Origin: Caulobacteraceae bacterium
GTDB taxonomy: Bacteria; Pseudomonadota; Alphaproteobacteria; Caulobacterales; Caulobacteraceae
Length of the DNA: 64,000 nt
NCBI GenBank assembly: GCA_947452365.1
Contig: CANGCO010000003.1
Coordinates: forward strand, 23,737-87,736
Direction of reading: 5' to 3'
Shown: piece by piece, positions 18,301 to 25,747 of the stretch
Layout: every line of letters starts with the position of its first letter
How positions within the stretch are numbered: position 1 is the stretch's first letter
Program-made: the position numbers and the translations under genes
The notes under the pieces: model-generated
What the model was told of the DNA's origin: nothing
Database searches by the model: none
Seen by the model: the letters and a program-made list of their open reading frames with translations, nothing else

Positions 18301-19163
18301 GCCGCAGGCCAAACCCCGATCTTGGTCAAGGCCGATTTAAACCGGGTTTGCAATTCGCGGCCCGGCAGGGCACTAGCGCCCTCCATCGAGACGGCAAAGG
18401 CCAGATTCTGGTCCTTGGCCTGAACCCGCCCGACCCACCAGCCGACCGAACGCGAGCCGTCGGCAAGGCTGGAACAGGTGCCGGTCTTGCCGCTCATGGT
18501 CGCATCACCGCGCCGCTCATCGACCATGATTTGCTCAACCACCTCGGTGCTCGAGGCCTTGACCGGCAGCTGACTATTATAAAGCCGGGCGATAAATGCG
18601 CTTTGCTGGCGGGTTGAAATGGTTAGCCCGCCGCCGGCCTGGGGCCCAAGCCAGAACTGGTCGACCGGGCCGGCTGGATCGGCCGAGCCATAGTCTAGGG
18701 CCTTTAACTGCTTGGCATAGACATCATGCCCAACCGATCGGGCCAGTTTTTGAAACCAGGGCACCATGGACAGCTTAAACGCCTTGGCCAGATCCGCGTC
18801 CGTCTCCCAGGCCTTGACCGGCTGAGGCTTGCCATCCCAAACCACCACCGCGCTTGGCGTAATCAGGCCCGCATCCAGCCCGATTAAGGCATTGGCGATC
18901 TTGAAGCTGGAACAGGGCGGCAATTGGCGCATGCACACAGCATTGGAGCCATAGGCATAGACCTCGGCCCCGGTCTTGACCTCGCGGATCGAGACACAGG
19001 TGCCCTGACCGCCAAAGCCCTGATCAATGATCGGATTGAGCGCGGCAAAATCAATGCCCTTGGCCCCGGGCACCTTTGCGGGCGCGCAAGAGGCCAAGAT
19101 CAGGGCCACCACCGCAATCTGGCCCAGACGCAGGCGACGAGACAAGATTGCAGTTTGGGTCAT
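18297..19163 (-). CDS. Class D beta-lactamase-like lipoprotein
   Basis: The 288-residue protein has a lipoprotein signal ending in the lipobox LASC (about residues 22-25), so it is probably membrane-anchored in the periplasm. The penicilloyl-serine transferase motifs are present: SSFK (nucleophilic serine, family STFK), SMV matching the SxV motif of class D enzymes, YGS in the usual YGN position, FWLGP, and SGKTGT. Class D (OXA-type) beta-lactamase is the best assignment. Activity and spectrum cannot be read from sequence, and a related receptor-like domain is not excluded. The ATG at 19163 follows AGGACG and fits better than the ORF-track start inside the crotonase gene. Confidence 0.82.
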   Translation of the reverse strand: MTQTAILSRRLRLGQIAVVALILASCAPAKVPGAKGIDFAALNPIIDQGFGGQGTCVSIREVKTGAEVYAYGSNAVCMRQLPPCSSFKIANALIGLDAGLITPSAVVVWDGKPQPVKAWETDADLAKAFKLSMVPWFQKLARSVGHDVYAKQLKALDYGSADPAGPVDQFWLGPQAGGGLTISTRQQSAFIARLYNSQLPVKASSTEVVEQIMVDERRGDATMSGKTGTCSSLADGSRSVGWWVGRVQAKDQNLAFAVSMEGASALPGRELQTRFKSALTKIGVWPAA

Positions 19164-19174
19164 TCGCTTTCGTC

Positions 19175-19954
19175 CTATTTTCCGGTCCATTGGGGCGCGC
19201 GTTTCTGCGCAAAGGCCATGGGTCCCTCGACAAAATCCGCCGATTTAAACATTGAGGCCACGGCCGGATAGCCAAACTGGCCGCCAATTGCCTCGGCCAA
19301 GGTCACGTCCAGGCCCTTATGAATGGCTTCTTTCGAGGCGCGGATCGACATGGGGCTGCACTCGCAAATCAGGGCGGCCCATTTATGGGCGACCGCCATC
19401 AAATCGGAATGCGCAGCAACTTCATTGACAAAACCGAGGTCTAGGCCCTCTTGCGCCGAAACCCGCCGTCCGGTCAGGATCATGCCCATGGCCCGCTTGA
19501 GGCCAATCTGGCGCGGCAGGCGGTGCAGGCCACCGGCGAGCGCCGCCAAGCCCACGCGCGGCTCTGGCAGGGCGAAAATCGCCTTGTCCGAGGCAATGAT
19601 CAGGTCGCAGGCCAAGGCAATCTCAAACCCGCCGCCCATGGCAATGCCATTGACAGCGGCAATCAAGGGCTTGTTCAGATCAAACCGCGAGGTCAGGCCG
19701 GCAAAGCCCGAGGGCGGCGAGCCCATCTTGCCGCCCGTGGCCTGGTGTTTGAGGTCATTGCCTGCGGAAAAGGCCCGGTCACCGGCACCGGTGACAATCC
19801 CGACCCATTGTTCAGGATCGGCCGCAAACGTGTCGAACACCTCGTGCAGTTCAAAATGGGCTTCAGAATGCAGGGCATTCATGACATCGGGGCGGTTCAG
19901 GGTGATCGTGGTTATGGGCCCTGCGCGTTCGACAGTGACAAATTGATAGGCCAT
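19175..19954 (-). CDS. Enoyl-CoA hydratase/isomerase (crotonase) family protein
   Basis: This 259-residue crotonase-fold enzyme likely hydrates or isomerises enoyl-CoA thioesters. The oxyanion-hole segments 'AFSAGNDL' and 'NGIAMGGGFEIALACD' are clear. Both catalytic-type glutamates are present (GGGFE and LPEPRVGL). An AAAGGAAA ribosome site precedes the ATG. It lies between the beta-lactamase-like gene (11 bases downstream) and the gamma-carbonic-anhydrase-like gene (57 bases upstream), all on the minus strand. Its pathway partner could be either acyl-CoA enzyme elsewhere in the window; the substrate is unknown. Confidence 0.9.
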   Translation of the reverse strand: MAYQFVTVERAGPITTITLNRPDVMNALHSEAHFELHEVFDTFAADPEQWVGIVTGAGDRAFSAGNDLKHQATGGKMGSPPSGFAGLTSRFDLNKPLIAAVNGIAMGGGFEIALACDLIIASDKAIFALPEPRVGLAALAGGLHRLPRQIGLKRAMGMILTGRRVSAQEGLDLGFVNEVAAHSDLMAVAHKWAALICECSPMSIRASKEAIHKGLDVTLAEAIGGQFGYPAVASMFKSADFVEGPMAFAQKRAPQWTGK

Positions 19955-20011
19955 GGGGTTTCCTTTGATTTTAGGTTCTTGGTTTTGATTCTATTGGGAT
20001 GCGGTAAAGGC

Positions 20012-20539
20012 CTAGACGTCTATCAGGCCCTTTTGATAGCGCTTCCAGTTTTCGACATAGTGCAGGGCCGAGCCGGTCAGCATCTGGATCTGGCCCTCAC
20101 TGACCTCGCGCACCACCTTGCCCGGCGCGCCCATGACCATTGAATTGTCGGGAATTTCCTTGCCCTCAGTGATCAGGCTATTGGCCCCAATCAGGCAGTT
20201 GCGGCCTATTTTGGCCCCATTGAGAATGATCGAGCCAATGCCGATCAGGCTGTTGTCGCCAATCGTGCAGCCATGCAGCATGACCATGTGACCAACCGTG
20301 ACATTCTTGCCAATGGTTAGTGGCATGCCAACATCAGTGTGCAAGACACTACCGTCTTGAATATTAGTGTTTTCGCCGATTTCTATGGGATCATTGTCGC
20401 CGCGCACAGTAACATTGAACCAGATACTGGCGTTCTTTTTCAAAATGACATTGCCCATCACCGCTGCATTGGGCGCTATCCAGTAATCACCTTCTGAAGG
20501 CAGGGACGGTGTCTTGCCGTCCAGGCTATATACAGTCAT
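20012..20539 (-). CDS. Gamma-class carbonic anhydrase-like hexapeptide-repeat protein
   Basis: This is a 175-residue left-handed beta-helix protein. Hexapeptide repeats run from about residue 20 to 135 ('[22 protein letters not shown]', '[13 protein letters not shown]'). Three histidines sit where gamma carbonic anhydrases bind zinc: VLHTD, VGHMV and LHGC. Homologues are annotated as gamma-carbonic anhydrase or YrdA/PaaY-like; activity is uncertain. GAGGTG precedes the ATG. Codon choice appears more AT-rich than in adjacent genes, a mild hint of a different history. Confidence 0.88.
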   Translation of the reverse strand: MTVYSLDGKTPSLPSEGDYWIAPNAAVMGNVILKKNASIWFNVTVRGDNDPIEIGENTNIQDGSVLHTDVGMPLTIGKNVTVGHMVMLHGCTIGDNSLIGIGSIILNGAKIGRNCLIGANSLITEGKEIPDNSMVMGAPGKVVREVSEGQIQMLTGSALHYVENWKRYQKGLIDV

Positions 20540-20580
20540 CCGTGCACCTCATATTCAAAATAGTGATCGAAATTAACCCG

Positions 20581-20608
20581 TTGGCAACGGCTATTATATT
20601 ATCATAAT
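20581..20608 (+). promoter_or_regulatory. Sigma-70-like promoter ahead of a structured leader/RNA
   Basis: TTGGCA (20581-20586, five of six to TTGACA) and CATAAT (20603-20608, five of six to TATAAT) are separated by 16 bases in an AT-rich patch. Transcription on the plus strand would start near 20615, about 264 bases before phoH. Confidence 0.5.
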
Positions 20609-20614
20609 GCAGCG

Positions 20615-20846
20615 ACTCAGCTTGGCTATAGCCATTCTGGGTTCAGGGTCTGGATCTGGCCTCGCCGAGGTTGGACCTGGTCCAATTTGCGGAGCATGGC
20701 GTGTTTCGACTGGCCAAGTTTTACACCTCAATCCCCCGGTTTTCGGGGCTGACTGTGCCGCCACCCGGTACGGCCCCCGGCCTCGGCGACCTACCCACCC
20801 CAGCCTACCCAAAGAGCGGTCCAATGTGGATACGCTCTTTTTTATT
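20615..20846 (+). ncRNA. Candidate structured non-coding RNA or phoH leader
   Basis: The 339-base gap between the gamma-carbonic-anhydrase-like gene and phoH holds no convincing ORF but much dyad symmetry. A long-range helix can form between CTGGG/GGGT/TCGCCGAGG (20637-20670) and CCTCGGCGA/ACCC/CCCAG (20781-20803). Inside it sit the perfect hairpin TTGGACC-T-GGTCCAA (20671-20685) and CCCCG-GTTTT-CGGGG (20734-20748). A promoter-like element lies just upstream and an intrinsic terminator closes it. I could not match it to RNase P, SRP RNA, 6S or tmRNA. It may be a small RNA or an attenuating leader of phoH; this is inference from structure. Confidence 0.4.
20811..20846 (+). terminator. Intrinsic terminator upstream of phoH
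   Basis: AAAGAGCG (20811-20818) pairs with CGCTCTTT (20833-20840) across a 14-base loop, and the T run continues as TTTATT. The hairpin points along the plus strand and ends 33 bases before the phoH ATG, so it would stop the candidate RNA or attenuate phoH. Confidence 0.55.
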
Positions 20847-20878
20847 GTCCTTTTCCCTGACCTGATACGGAGAGTCCT

Positions 20879-21649
20879 ATGACCAAACGGGCCCTGAAGC
20901 GAATGGTACGCGAAGGTGAATTTGATGCCGGACAATTTGAAGACGCCAAGGTTAGGCGCTTGCCGGTCGAGCGGGGCTGGTCCCCGATTGGCAGCGCGAC
21001 CCAAAGGGACGAGGATCGCGATCAGGCCTATGTCAAAACCATAAAACCCAAATCGATTGGCCAAAAACAATTGATGGACGCAATTGACGCCAAGGCCCTG
21101 GTTATGGCGCTTGGTCCCGCAGGCACGGGCAAGACCTATCTGGCCATTGCCAAGGCCGTTGAGGCGCTCGAGGCCGGCACAGTTGGCCGCATTGTTCTGT
21201 CGCGCCCAGCCGTCGATGCTGGCGAGTCGATTGGTTATCTGCCCGGCGATATGGAGGACAAGTTGGCGCCCTATCTGCGGCCCCTGTTTGATGCCCTGAC
21301 CGACCGGCTATCCATGAAGCGGGTGCGGGCCCTGATGGCGGAGGGCGCAATCGAGATTGCCCCGGTTGGCTTTATGCGCGGCCGGACCCTGAATAATGCC
21401 TTTGTGGTGCTCGATGAGGCCCAGAACTGCACCTATGCCCAGCTAAAAATGCTGCTGACACGGCTGGGATGGCACTCCACCATGATTGTGACGGGCGATC
21501 CCAATCAGTCGGACCTATTGCCGGGCGTATCGGGACTGGCCGAGGTCGCTAACCGGTTTGAGGCCCTGGACAATATTGCCGTGGTGCGCCTGTCGGATGT
21601 GGATATTGTCCGCCATCCCCTGGTCGCAGAAATGCTCGGCGTCTTATAG
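20879..21649 (+). CDS. phoH: PhoH family ATPase
   Basis: This cytoplasmic P-loop ATPase of 256 residues has Walker A GPAGTGKTYLA near residue 80, 'LSRPAVDAGESIGYLPGDMEDKL' as the PhoH signature, and Walker B 'AFVVLDEAQN' near residue 180. The 'VTGDPNQSDL' motif follows, as in superfamily 1 helicase-like ATPases. PhoH proteins are linked to RNA metabolism, but the exact role is unresolved. GGAGAG precedes the ATG. The upstream structured region with a terminator suggests possible transcriptional attenuation. It is not next to ybeY or miaB here. Confidence 0.93.
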   Translation: MTKRALKRMVREGEFDAGQFEDAKVRRLPVERGWSPIGSATQRDEDRDQAYVKTIKPKSIGQKQLMDAIDAKALVMALGPAGTGKTYLAIAKAVEALEAGTVGRIVLSRPAVDAGESIGYLPGDMEDKLAPYLRPLFDALTDRLSMKRVRALMAEGAIEIAPVGFMRGRTLNNAFVVLDEAQNCTYAQLKMLLTRLGWHSTMIVTGDPNQSDLLPGVSGLAEVANRFEALDNIAVVRLSDVDIVRHPLVAEMLGVL

Positions 21650-21653
21650 CCAC

Positions 21654-21683
21654 AAAACCCCTCCCCTGCTGGCAGGGGAGGGT
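21654..21683 (-). terminator. Intrinsic terminator of the cysE-DUF3126 operon
   Basis: A perfect 11-base-pair stem CCCTCCCCTGC / GCAGGGGAGGG (21660-21683) with a very tight loop lies between the convergent phoH and DUF3126 genes. Read on the minus strand it is followed by TTTT (21657-21654), so it should end the DUF3126 transcript. It may also slow transcripts from phoH. Confidence 0.6.
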
Positions 21684-21689
21684 GCTGGC

Positions 21690-21899
21690 CTAGGCGTCTA
21701 GGTCTTCGGCGAGGATGGCCATTTCGAACATGAATGAGCCGTCCTCGTCTTCGTCTTGATAGATCAAGCCGATAAACTCATCTCCAATATAGACCTCGGC
21801 GGAGTCCTTTTGCTTTGGCCGGGCCTTGAGGCTGAGGGTGGCATTGGCAAAAGTGCGCTTGAGATGGGCCTCAATGCGGGCCATGTCCTTGGCGTCCAC
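21690..21899 (-). CDS. DUF3126 family protein
   Basis: This small 69-residue acidic protein contains 'DMARIEAHLKRTFANATLSLKARP' and 'DSAEVYIGDEFIGLIYQDEDEDGSF', which fit the alphaproteobacterial DUF3126 family. The start is a GTG with AGGAG eight bases upstream. It lies 34 bases after cysE on the same strand, a pairing I recall as frequent in this class. Function is unknown; the acidic 'DEDEDG' patch could bind metal, but that is speculation. Confidence 0.85.
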   Translation of the reverse strand: MDAKDMARIEAHLKRTFANATLSLKARPKQKDSAEVYIGDEFIGLIYQDEDEDGSFMFEMAILAEDLDA

Positions 21900-21933
21900 G
21901 GGATAGCTCCTGAAAAAAAGTCCGATTACGGCC

Positions 21934-22764
21934 CTAGATCACATAGTCATAGACCGCGTCAGCAAGGGTATGATCCATGCTCTTAGCAGGCTGATCCCCG
22001 GTGGGGCAATTGACCAAACGCGCAGGCACACCCGCAGCCGTGCAATGCGGCGGCACCGGCTTGAGCACGACCGAGCCTGAGGCAATCTTGGCATAGTCAC
22101 CGATCTGGATATTGCCCAGCACCTTGGCCCCTGCGCCAAGCAGCACGCCGCGGCCGATCTTGGGGTGACGGTCGCCGCGTTCAGCGCCGGTGCCGCCTAG
22201 CGTTACGCCATGCAGCATGGAGACGTCATCACCGATCACAGCGGTCTCGCCGATCACAATGCCTGTGCCATGGTCAAAAAACACGCCCGACCCGATCACG
22301 GCGCCGGGGTGAATATCGAGCTGGAATAATTCAGACACTCGGCTTTGCAAATAATAGGCAAGCGTCTCGCGGCCCCGGCCGTGCAGCCAATGGGCAATGC
22401 GATAGGTTTGCAGGGCCATAAAGCCCTTAAAGAACAAGAAGGGCTGGACATAGCCCTTGCAGGCAGCGTCGCGCTCAAACACGGCACGCAGATCGGCCTC
22501 GGCCTTTTCAACCAGGCTGGGATCAGCAGCATAGGCCTCTTCGGCGATTTCGCGCACGCTCATGGCGGGCAATTCCTGATCACCGAGCTTGCGGGCCAAT
22601 TGATAAGATAGGGCGCAGCCCAGGCCATCATGCTTGAGCACGACCGCATTGACCAAGGAGGCCATGGTCGGCTCGGCCTTGGCCAGATGGGCCGCTTCAT
22701 TGCGCAGGGCGACCCAGACCGAGGTCACGGTTTGTGGCGATACGACTTCAAAGCGCTGTGACAT
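21934..22764 (-). CDS. cysE: Serine O-acetyltransferase
   Basis: The enzyme acetylates serine with acetyl-CoA, the first step of cysteine synthesis. The 276-residue protein has an N-terminal helical domain and a hexapeptide-repeat C-terminal domain with 'DIHPGAVIGSGVFFDHGTGIVIGETAVIG' (catalytic histidines around DIHP and FFDHGTG) and 'LHGVTLGGTG'. It ends in an isoleucine (YVI), the residue that docks into CysK in cysteine synthase complexes. The ATG at 22764 has GGGAG upstream and replaces the ORF-track start. Confidence 0.96.
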   Translation of the reverse strand: MSQRFEVVSPQTVTSVWVALRNEAAHLAKAEPTMASLVNAVVLKHDGLGCALSYQLARKLGDQELPAMSVREIAEEAYAADPSLVEKAEADLRAVFERDAACKGYVQPFLFFKGFMALQTYRIAHWLHGRGRETLAYYLQSRVSELFQLDIHPGAVIGSGVFFDHGTGIVIGETAVIGDDVSMLHGVTLGGTGAERGDRHPKIGRGVLLGAGAKVLGNIQIGDYAKIASGSVVLKPVPPHCTAAGVPARLVNCPTGDQPAKSMDHTLADAVYDYVI

Positions 22765-22792
22765 GACGCTGTCTCCCAAGTCCAATAGGTCG

Positions 22793-23431
22793 CTAGTCTA
22801 GCATAAGTTGGGCCAGATCGCTCATAATCTCACCTTCGCGCGCCATATGATAGGCCCGCAAAAGCAGGGTCTGGGTGATCAGGTCACGCATATGTCCTGA
22901 CATGGCTAAGCTCAAGGCTTGTTTAAAGGGCACTCTTGCCAGGGTAATGTCTTCGGTATCGTCGGGCTCCAGCCCCACTGGGCTAAGGGCTGTAGCAATA
23001 TAGCCAATGCCGCTTTCGTCCGTAATCGAATTGGACACATCAAAGGCCAGCACTTTTTGCCAATGCGCCGCCGCCAGCCCCGCCTCCTCGGCCAGTTCGC
23101 GCTTGGCCGAGATCAAGGGATCGATATCGAGCGGCCCGCCACCTTCAGGCACCTCCCAAGAATAGGCTTGCAAGGGAAAGCGATGCTGGCCAACCAGGGT
23201 AATGGTGCCATCGGCATGCAGGGGCAATATGCCTATGGCCAAGTTCTTCATGCCGACCAAGCCATAGAGGGCGGGCTTACCCGTCGGGGCCACGGCGTCA
23301 AATTCGCGCACCGTGATCCAGGGATTGTCATAAATCGGGCGAACCGCGACCCTTTGCCAAGGCCTGCCCTTGGCGGCCATCCAGTCGGGCTTTGAGGTCA
23401 TTTCGGTCTCTGAGGTCGCGGCCTTGGCCAT
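22793..23431 (-). CDS. NUDIX hydrolase (ADP-ribose pyrophosphatase-like)
   Basis: The 212-residue protein has an N-terminal domain of the ADP-ribose pyrophosphatase type ('GKPALYGLVGMKNLAIGILPLHADG', 'LVGQHRFPLQAYSWEVPEGG') and a NUDIX helix with REL.EEAGL. The first glutamate of the strict GX5EX7REUXEEXGU box appears replaced (DIDPLISAKREL), although the metal-binding REL-EE core is intact. It probably hydrolyses a nucleoside diphosphate derivative. The ATG at 23431 (MAKAATSE) is taken because the ORF-track start lies inside the divergent nitroreductase gene. It is 28 bases upstream of cysE. Confidence 0.86.
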   Translation of the reverse strand: MAKAATSETEMTSKPDWMAAKGRPWQRVAVRPIYDNPWITVREFDAVAPTGKPALYGLVGMKNLAIGILPLHADGTITLVGQHRFPLQAYSWEVPEGGGPLDIDPLISAKRELAEEAGLAAAHWQKVLAFDVSNSITDESGIGYIATALSPVGLEPDDTEDITLARVPFKQALSLAMSGHMRDLITQTLLLRAYHMAREGEIMSDLAQLMLD

Positions 23432-23480
23432 TGTTGAAACACGCAGATGCTTATACTTAAGGCTCACGCGCCCGCTTGTC

Positions 23481-24113
23481 ATGAAAGTCTTGCCCATGTC
23501 GCTCAATCTGCCGCCCGAGCCCGAATTTGGCCAAGCTATTGACCTTGTTGAGCGCCAGCAGGGGGTTTTGAACTTTCTGGCGACCCGGCGCTCGGCCTCG
23601 GCCCTCGCCCTGACCGAGCCTGGCCCGGACGCGGCGCAACTCACCGATCTCTTGCGCCTCGCCGCGCGGGTCAGCGATCATGGCAAGCTATTTCCTTGGC
23701 GCTTCATTGTATTACAAGGCAAGGCCAAGGCTAGGTTTGCCGAAGGTTTGCACGATATTGCCAAGACCCGGTCCGATGCGGAGAAGGCACAGACGGCCCT
23801 AGGCAAGCTGATCAATCCGCCGCTTGCCGTGGCCGTCATTTCTAGCCCAAAGCCTGGCAATATCGCCGAATGGGAACAGGTCTTGTCGGCCGGCGCGGTC
23901 TGCGCCAGCCTGGTCAATGCCGCCAGTGCCGCGGGCTTTGGTGCAAACTGGATCACCGACTGGTATGCCTATAACGCGGCTGCGACCACCTTACTGGGTC
24001 TGGATGCGGGCGAGCGGGTGGCGGGCTATATCTATATCGGCACGGCCAAGGACGCCCCGCTTGAGCGGGCCCGACCAAACCTCGACGGCCTGACCACGGT
24101 CTGGGGCAGCTAG
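23481..24113 (+). CDS. Nitroreductase family protein (YdjA-like)
   Basis: This FMN-dependent NAD(P)H oxidoreductase of about 210 residues has 'FLATRRSASALALTEPGPD' (FMN phosphate-binding N-terminal arginines), 'FPWRFIVLQGKA' and the C-terminal 'YIYIGTAKDAPLERARP'. The short length and 'NWITDWYAYN' stretch resemble the single-domain YdjA subgroup. The natural substrate is unknown. ATG codons at 23481 and 23496 are both possible; longer starts collide with the divergent NUDIX gene. The gene ends on a CTAG shared with the convergent DJ-1/PfpI gene. Confidence 0.88.
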   Translation: MKVLPMSLNLPPEPEFGQAIDLVERQQGVLNFLATRRSASALALTEPGPDAAQLTDLLRLAARVSDHGKLFPWRFIVLQGKAKARFAEGLHDIAKTRSDAEKAQTALGKLINPPLAVAVISSPKPGNIAEWEQVLSAGAVCASLVNAASAAGFGANWITDWYAYNAAATTLLGLDAGERVAGYIYIGTAKDAPLERARPNLDGLTTVWGS

Positions 24114-24802
24114 GGTTTCATGGCCTCGGCCACGGCGCGGACAGCCGCCCGCCGTGCGGGCATGGACTTGTCGAGATTGGCCTGCACCTGGGCCAGTATA
24201 TGTGCTGGGGCCAGATCAGGGCGCCCTGCATTAAACGGCGGGGCTGGGGCATATTCGAGCACCAGTTGAATGCCTTGGGCCGCGTCTGCGCCCACCACCT
24301 CAGCAACCACGGTCAGGGCAAAATCGATCCCGGCCGTGACGCCGCCGCCGGTAATAATATGGCCATCGCGCACCACTCGGCCCTCATCGGCAATCGCGCC
24401 AAAGGCACCGAGCATGTCACGCCAGGCCCAGTGACAGGCCGCCCGCCTGCCCTTGAGCAGGCCGCAAGCGCCCAGCGCCAGCGAGCCATTACACACTGAG
24501 GTGACAAACCGCGCGCCCTTGGCCAGCCGCGTGACCTGGCCAATAAATTCAGGGTCGGCCATGGCCTCGGTGACGCCATAGCCGCCCGGCACACAGATCA
24601 TGTCGCAGGCTTCTATATCAGCCAATTTGTGCAGGCTGGAAAACGCGATCCCGCCCTCGGTCTTGACCGAGCCGCCGGTCGCGCTGGCTAGGCTGATCTT
24701 GGCCCCGGGCATGCGGCTAAAGACCTGATGCGGCCCGGTGAAATCGAGCTGGGTCAGGTTGGCAAACAGGGCAAAGACAATATGAAAGCTCTGGTCGGTC
24801 AC
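24110..24802 (-). CDS. DJ-1/PfpI family protein, isonitrile hydratase-like
   Basis: The 230-residue protein has a glutamine amidotransferase-like fold. 'VFALFANLTQLDFTGPHQVF' opens the domain and the nucleophile elbow is TSVCNGSLALGA, with cysteine near residue 105. 'ITGGGVTAGIDFALTVVAE' follows, the pattern of the ThiJ/PfpI subgroup that includes isonitrile hydratase and the amidase domains of GlxA regulators; no AraC DNA-binding part is attached. The GTG at 24802 with GGAG eight bases upstream is the best start. Confidence 0.85.
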   Translation of the reverse strand: MTDQSFHIVFALFANLTQLDFTGPHQVFSRMPGAKISLASATGGSVKTEGGIAFSSLHKLADIEACDMICVPGGYGVTEAMADPEFIGQVTRLAKGARFVTSVCNGSLALGACGLLKGRRAACHWAWRDMLGAFGAIADEGRVVRDGHIITGGGVTAGIDFALTVVAEVVGADAAQGIQLVLEYAPAPPFNAGRPDLAPAHILAQVQANLDKSMPARRAAVRAVAEAMKP

Positions 24803-24943
24803 GATCGGGCTCCAAAAGAATTCACGCCCACTTAAACCCAAGGCCGCATTTCTGCCAAGCGCTTGACCTTTGGGGGGCTAGTCCGCCAAATGCGCGCCTG
24901 TTCGCCTGACCCCATCAGGCCAAGTCTATAATAAGGCCACACC

Positions 24944-25747
24944 ATGACCCTTTCCGCTGCGCGCAAGACCATTTTCATTAGCGGCGGAGCCAGCGGTATT
25001 GGCCTGGCCACGGCCAAGCTTTTCGCCTCAAAGGGCTGGTTTGTCGGTCTGGGCGATATTGACCAGGCGGGCCTTGCCGCCGCGGTCAGTGCCCTGGGCA
25101 CAGACAATGCCATGGGCGTGGCCCTGGATGTGCGCCACCCCGCCGACTGGACCTCGGCCCTTGGCGCCTTCGAAAAGGCCACAAACGGGCGGCTAGATGC
25201 CTTGATGAACAATGCCGGCATTGCCCGTTATGGCTGGTTTGAAGACATTGCCGCGGACGAGGCCAATCTCGAGATCGATATCAATATTAAGGGCGTGATT
25301 AATGGCGCCTATGCCAGCCTCGAAGCCCTGAAACGCACGCCCGGCTCGACCCTGATCAATGTCTCGTCCTGCGCTGGGCTTTATGGCGCGTCCAAGCTGG
25401 CCGTCTATGCCGCGACCAAATTTGCCGTGCGCGGCCTATCTGAGTCCCTAGACATCGAGTTCTCGCGCCTTGGGGTCAAGGTGCGCTGCATCATGCCCTG
25501 GTTTGTCGAGACACCGATCCTTGATGCCGGGGCACGTGGGACCAATAAGGCGATCCGCGACGTGCTCAAGGGCGCAAACTTCCCCGTCTATACGGTCGAG
25601 GAAGCCGCCCAAGTGGTCTGGGGCAGCCTAGAGGCCCCAGGCCTGCATCATCTGGTCGGCAAACGCGCCAAGGACCTGCGCTTTGCCGCCCGCTTCTTCC
25701 CGAACGGGATCAGGAAACAGATGAAGGCTGGGCTGGCGGGGTCTTGA
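24944..25747 (+). CDS. Short-chain dehydrogenase/reductase
   Basis: The 267-residue NAD(P)-dependent Rossmann enzyme has SGGASGIGLA at the N-terminus (about residues 11-20) and NNAGIA near 90. The catalytic serine lies in NVSSCAG, and YAATK (YxxxK) lies near residue 150. The acidic residue after beta-2 (GDIDQ) favours NAD over NADP. Substrate is unknown. The last 38 bases overlap the 3' end of the convergent SleB-like gene, so the two transcripts are complementary at their ends. Confidence 0.9.
   Translation: MTLSAARKTIFISGGASGIGLATAKLFASKGWFVGLGDIDQAGLAAAVSALGTDNAMGVALDVRHPADWTSALGAFEKATNGRLDALMNNAGIARYGWFEDIAADEANLEIDINIKGVINGAYASLEALKRTPGSTLINVSSCAGLYGASKLAVYAATKFAVRGLSESLDIEFSRLGVKVRCIMPWFVETPILDAGARGTNKAIRDVLKGANFPVYTVEEAAQVVWGSLEAPGLHHLVGKRAKDLRFAARFFPNGIRKQMKAGLAGS

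Noticed and set aside
20594-21070. ORFs on both strands in the phoH upstream gap
   Set aside because: The plus-strand ORF begins inside the promoter-like -10 element and none has a ribosome site or recognisable sequence. Dyad symmetry explains the region better.
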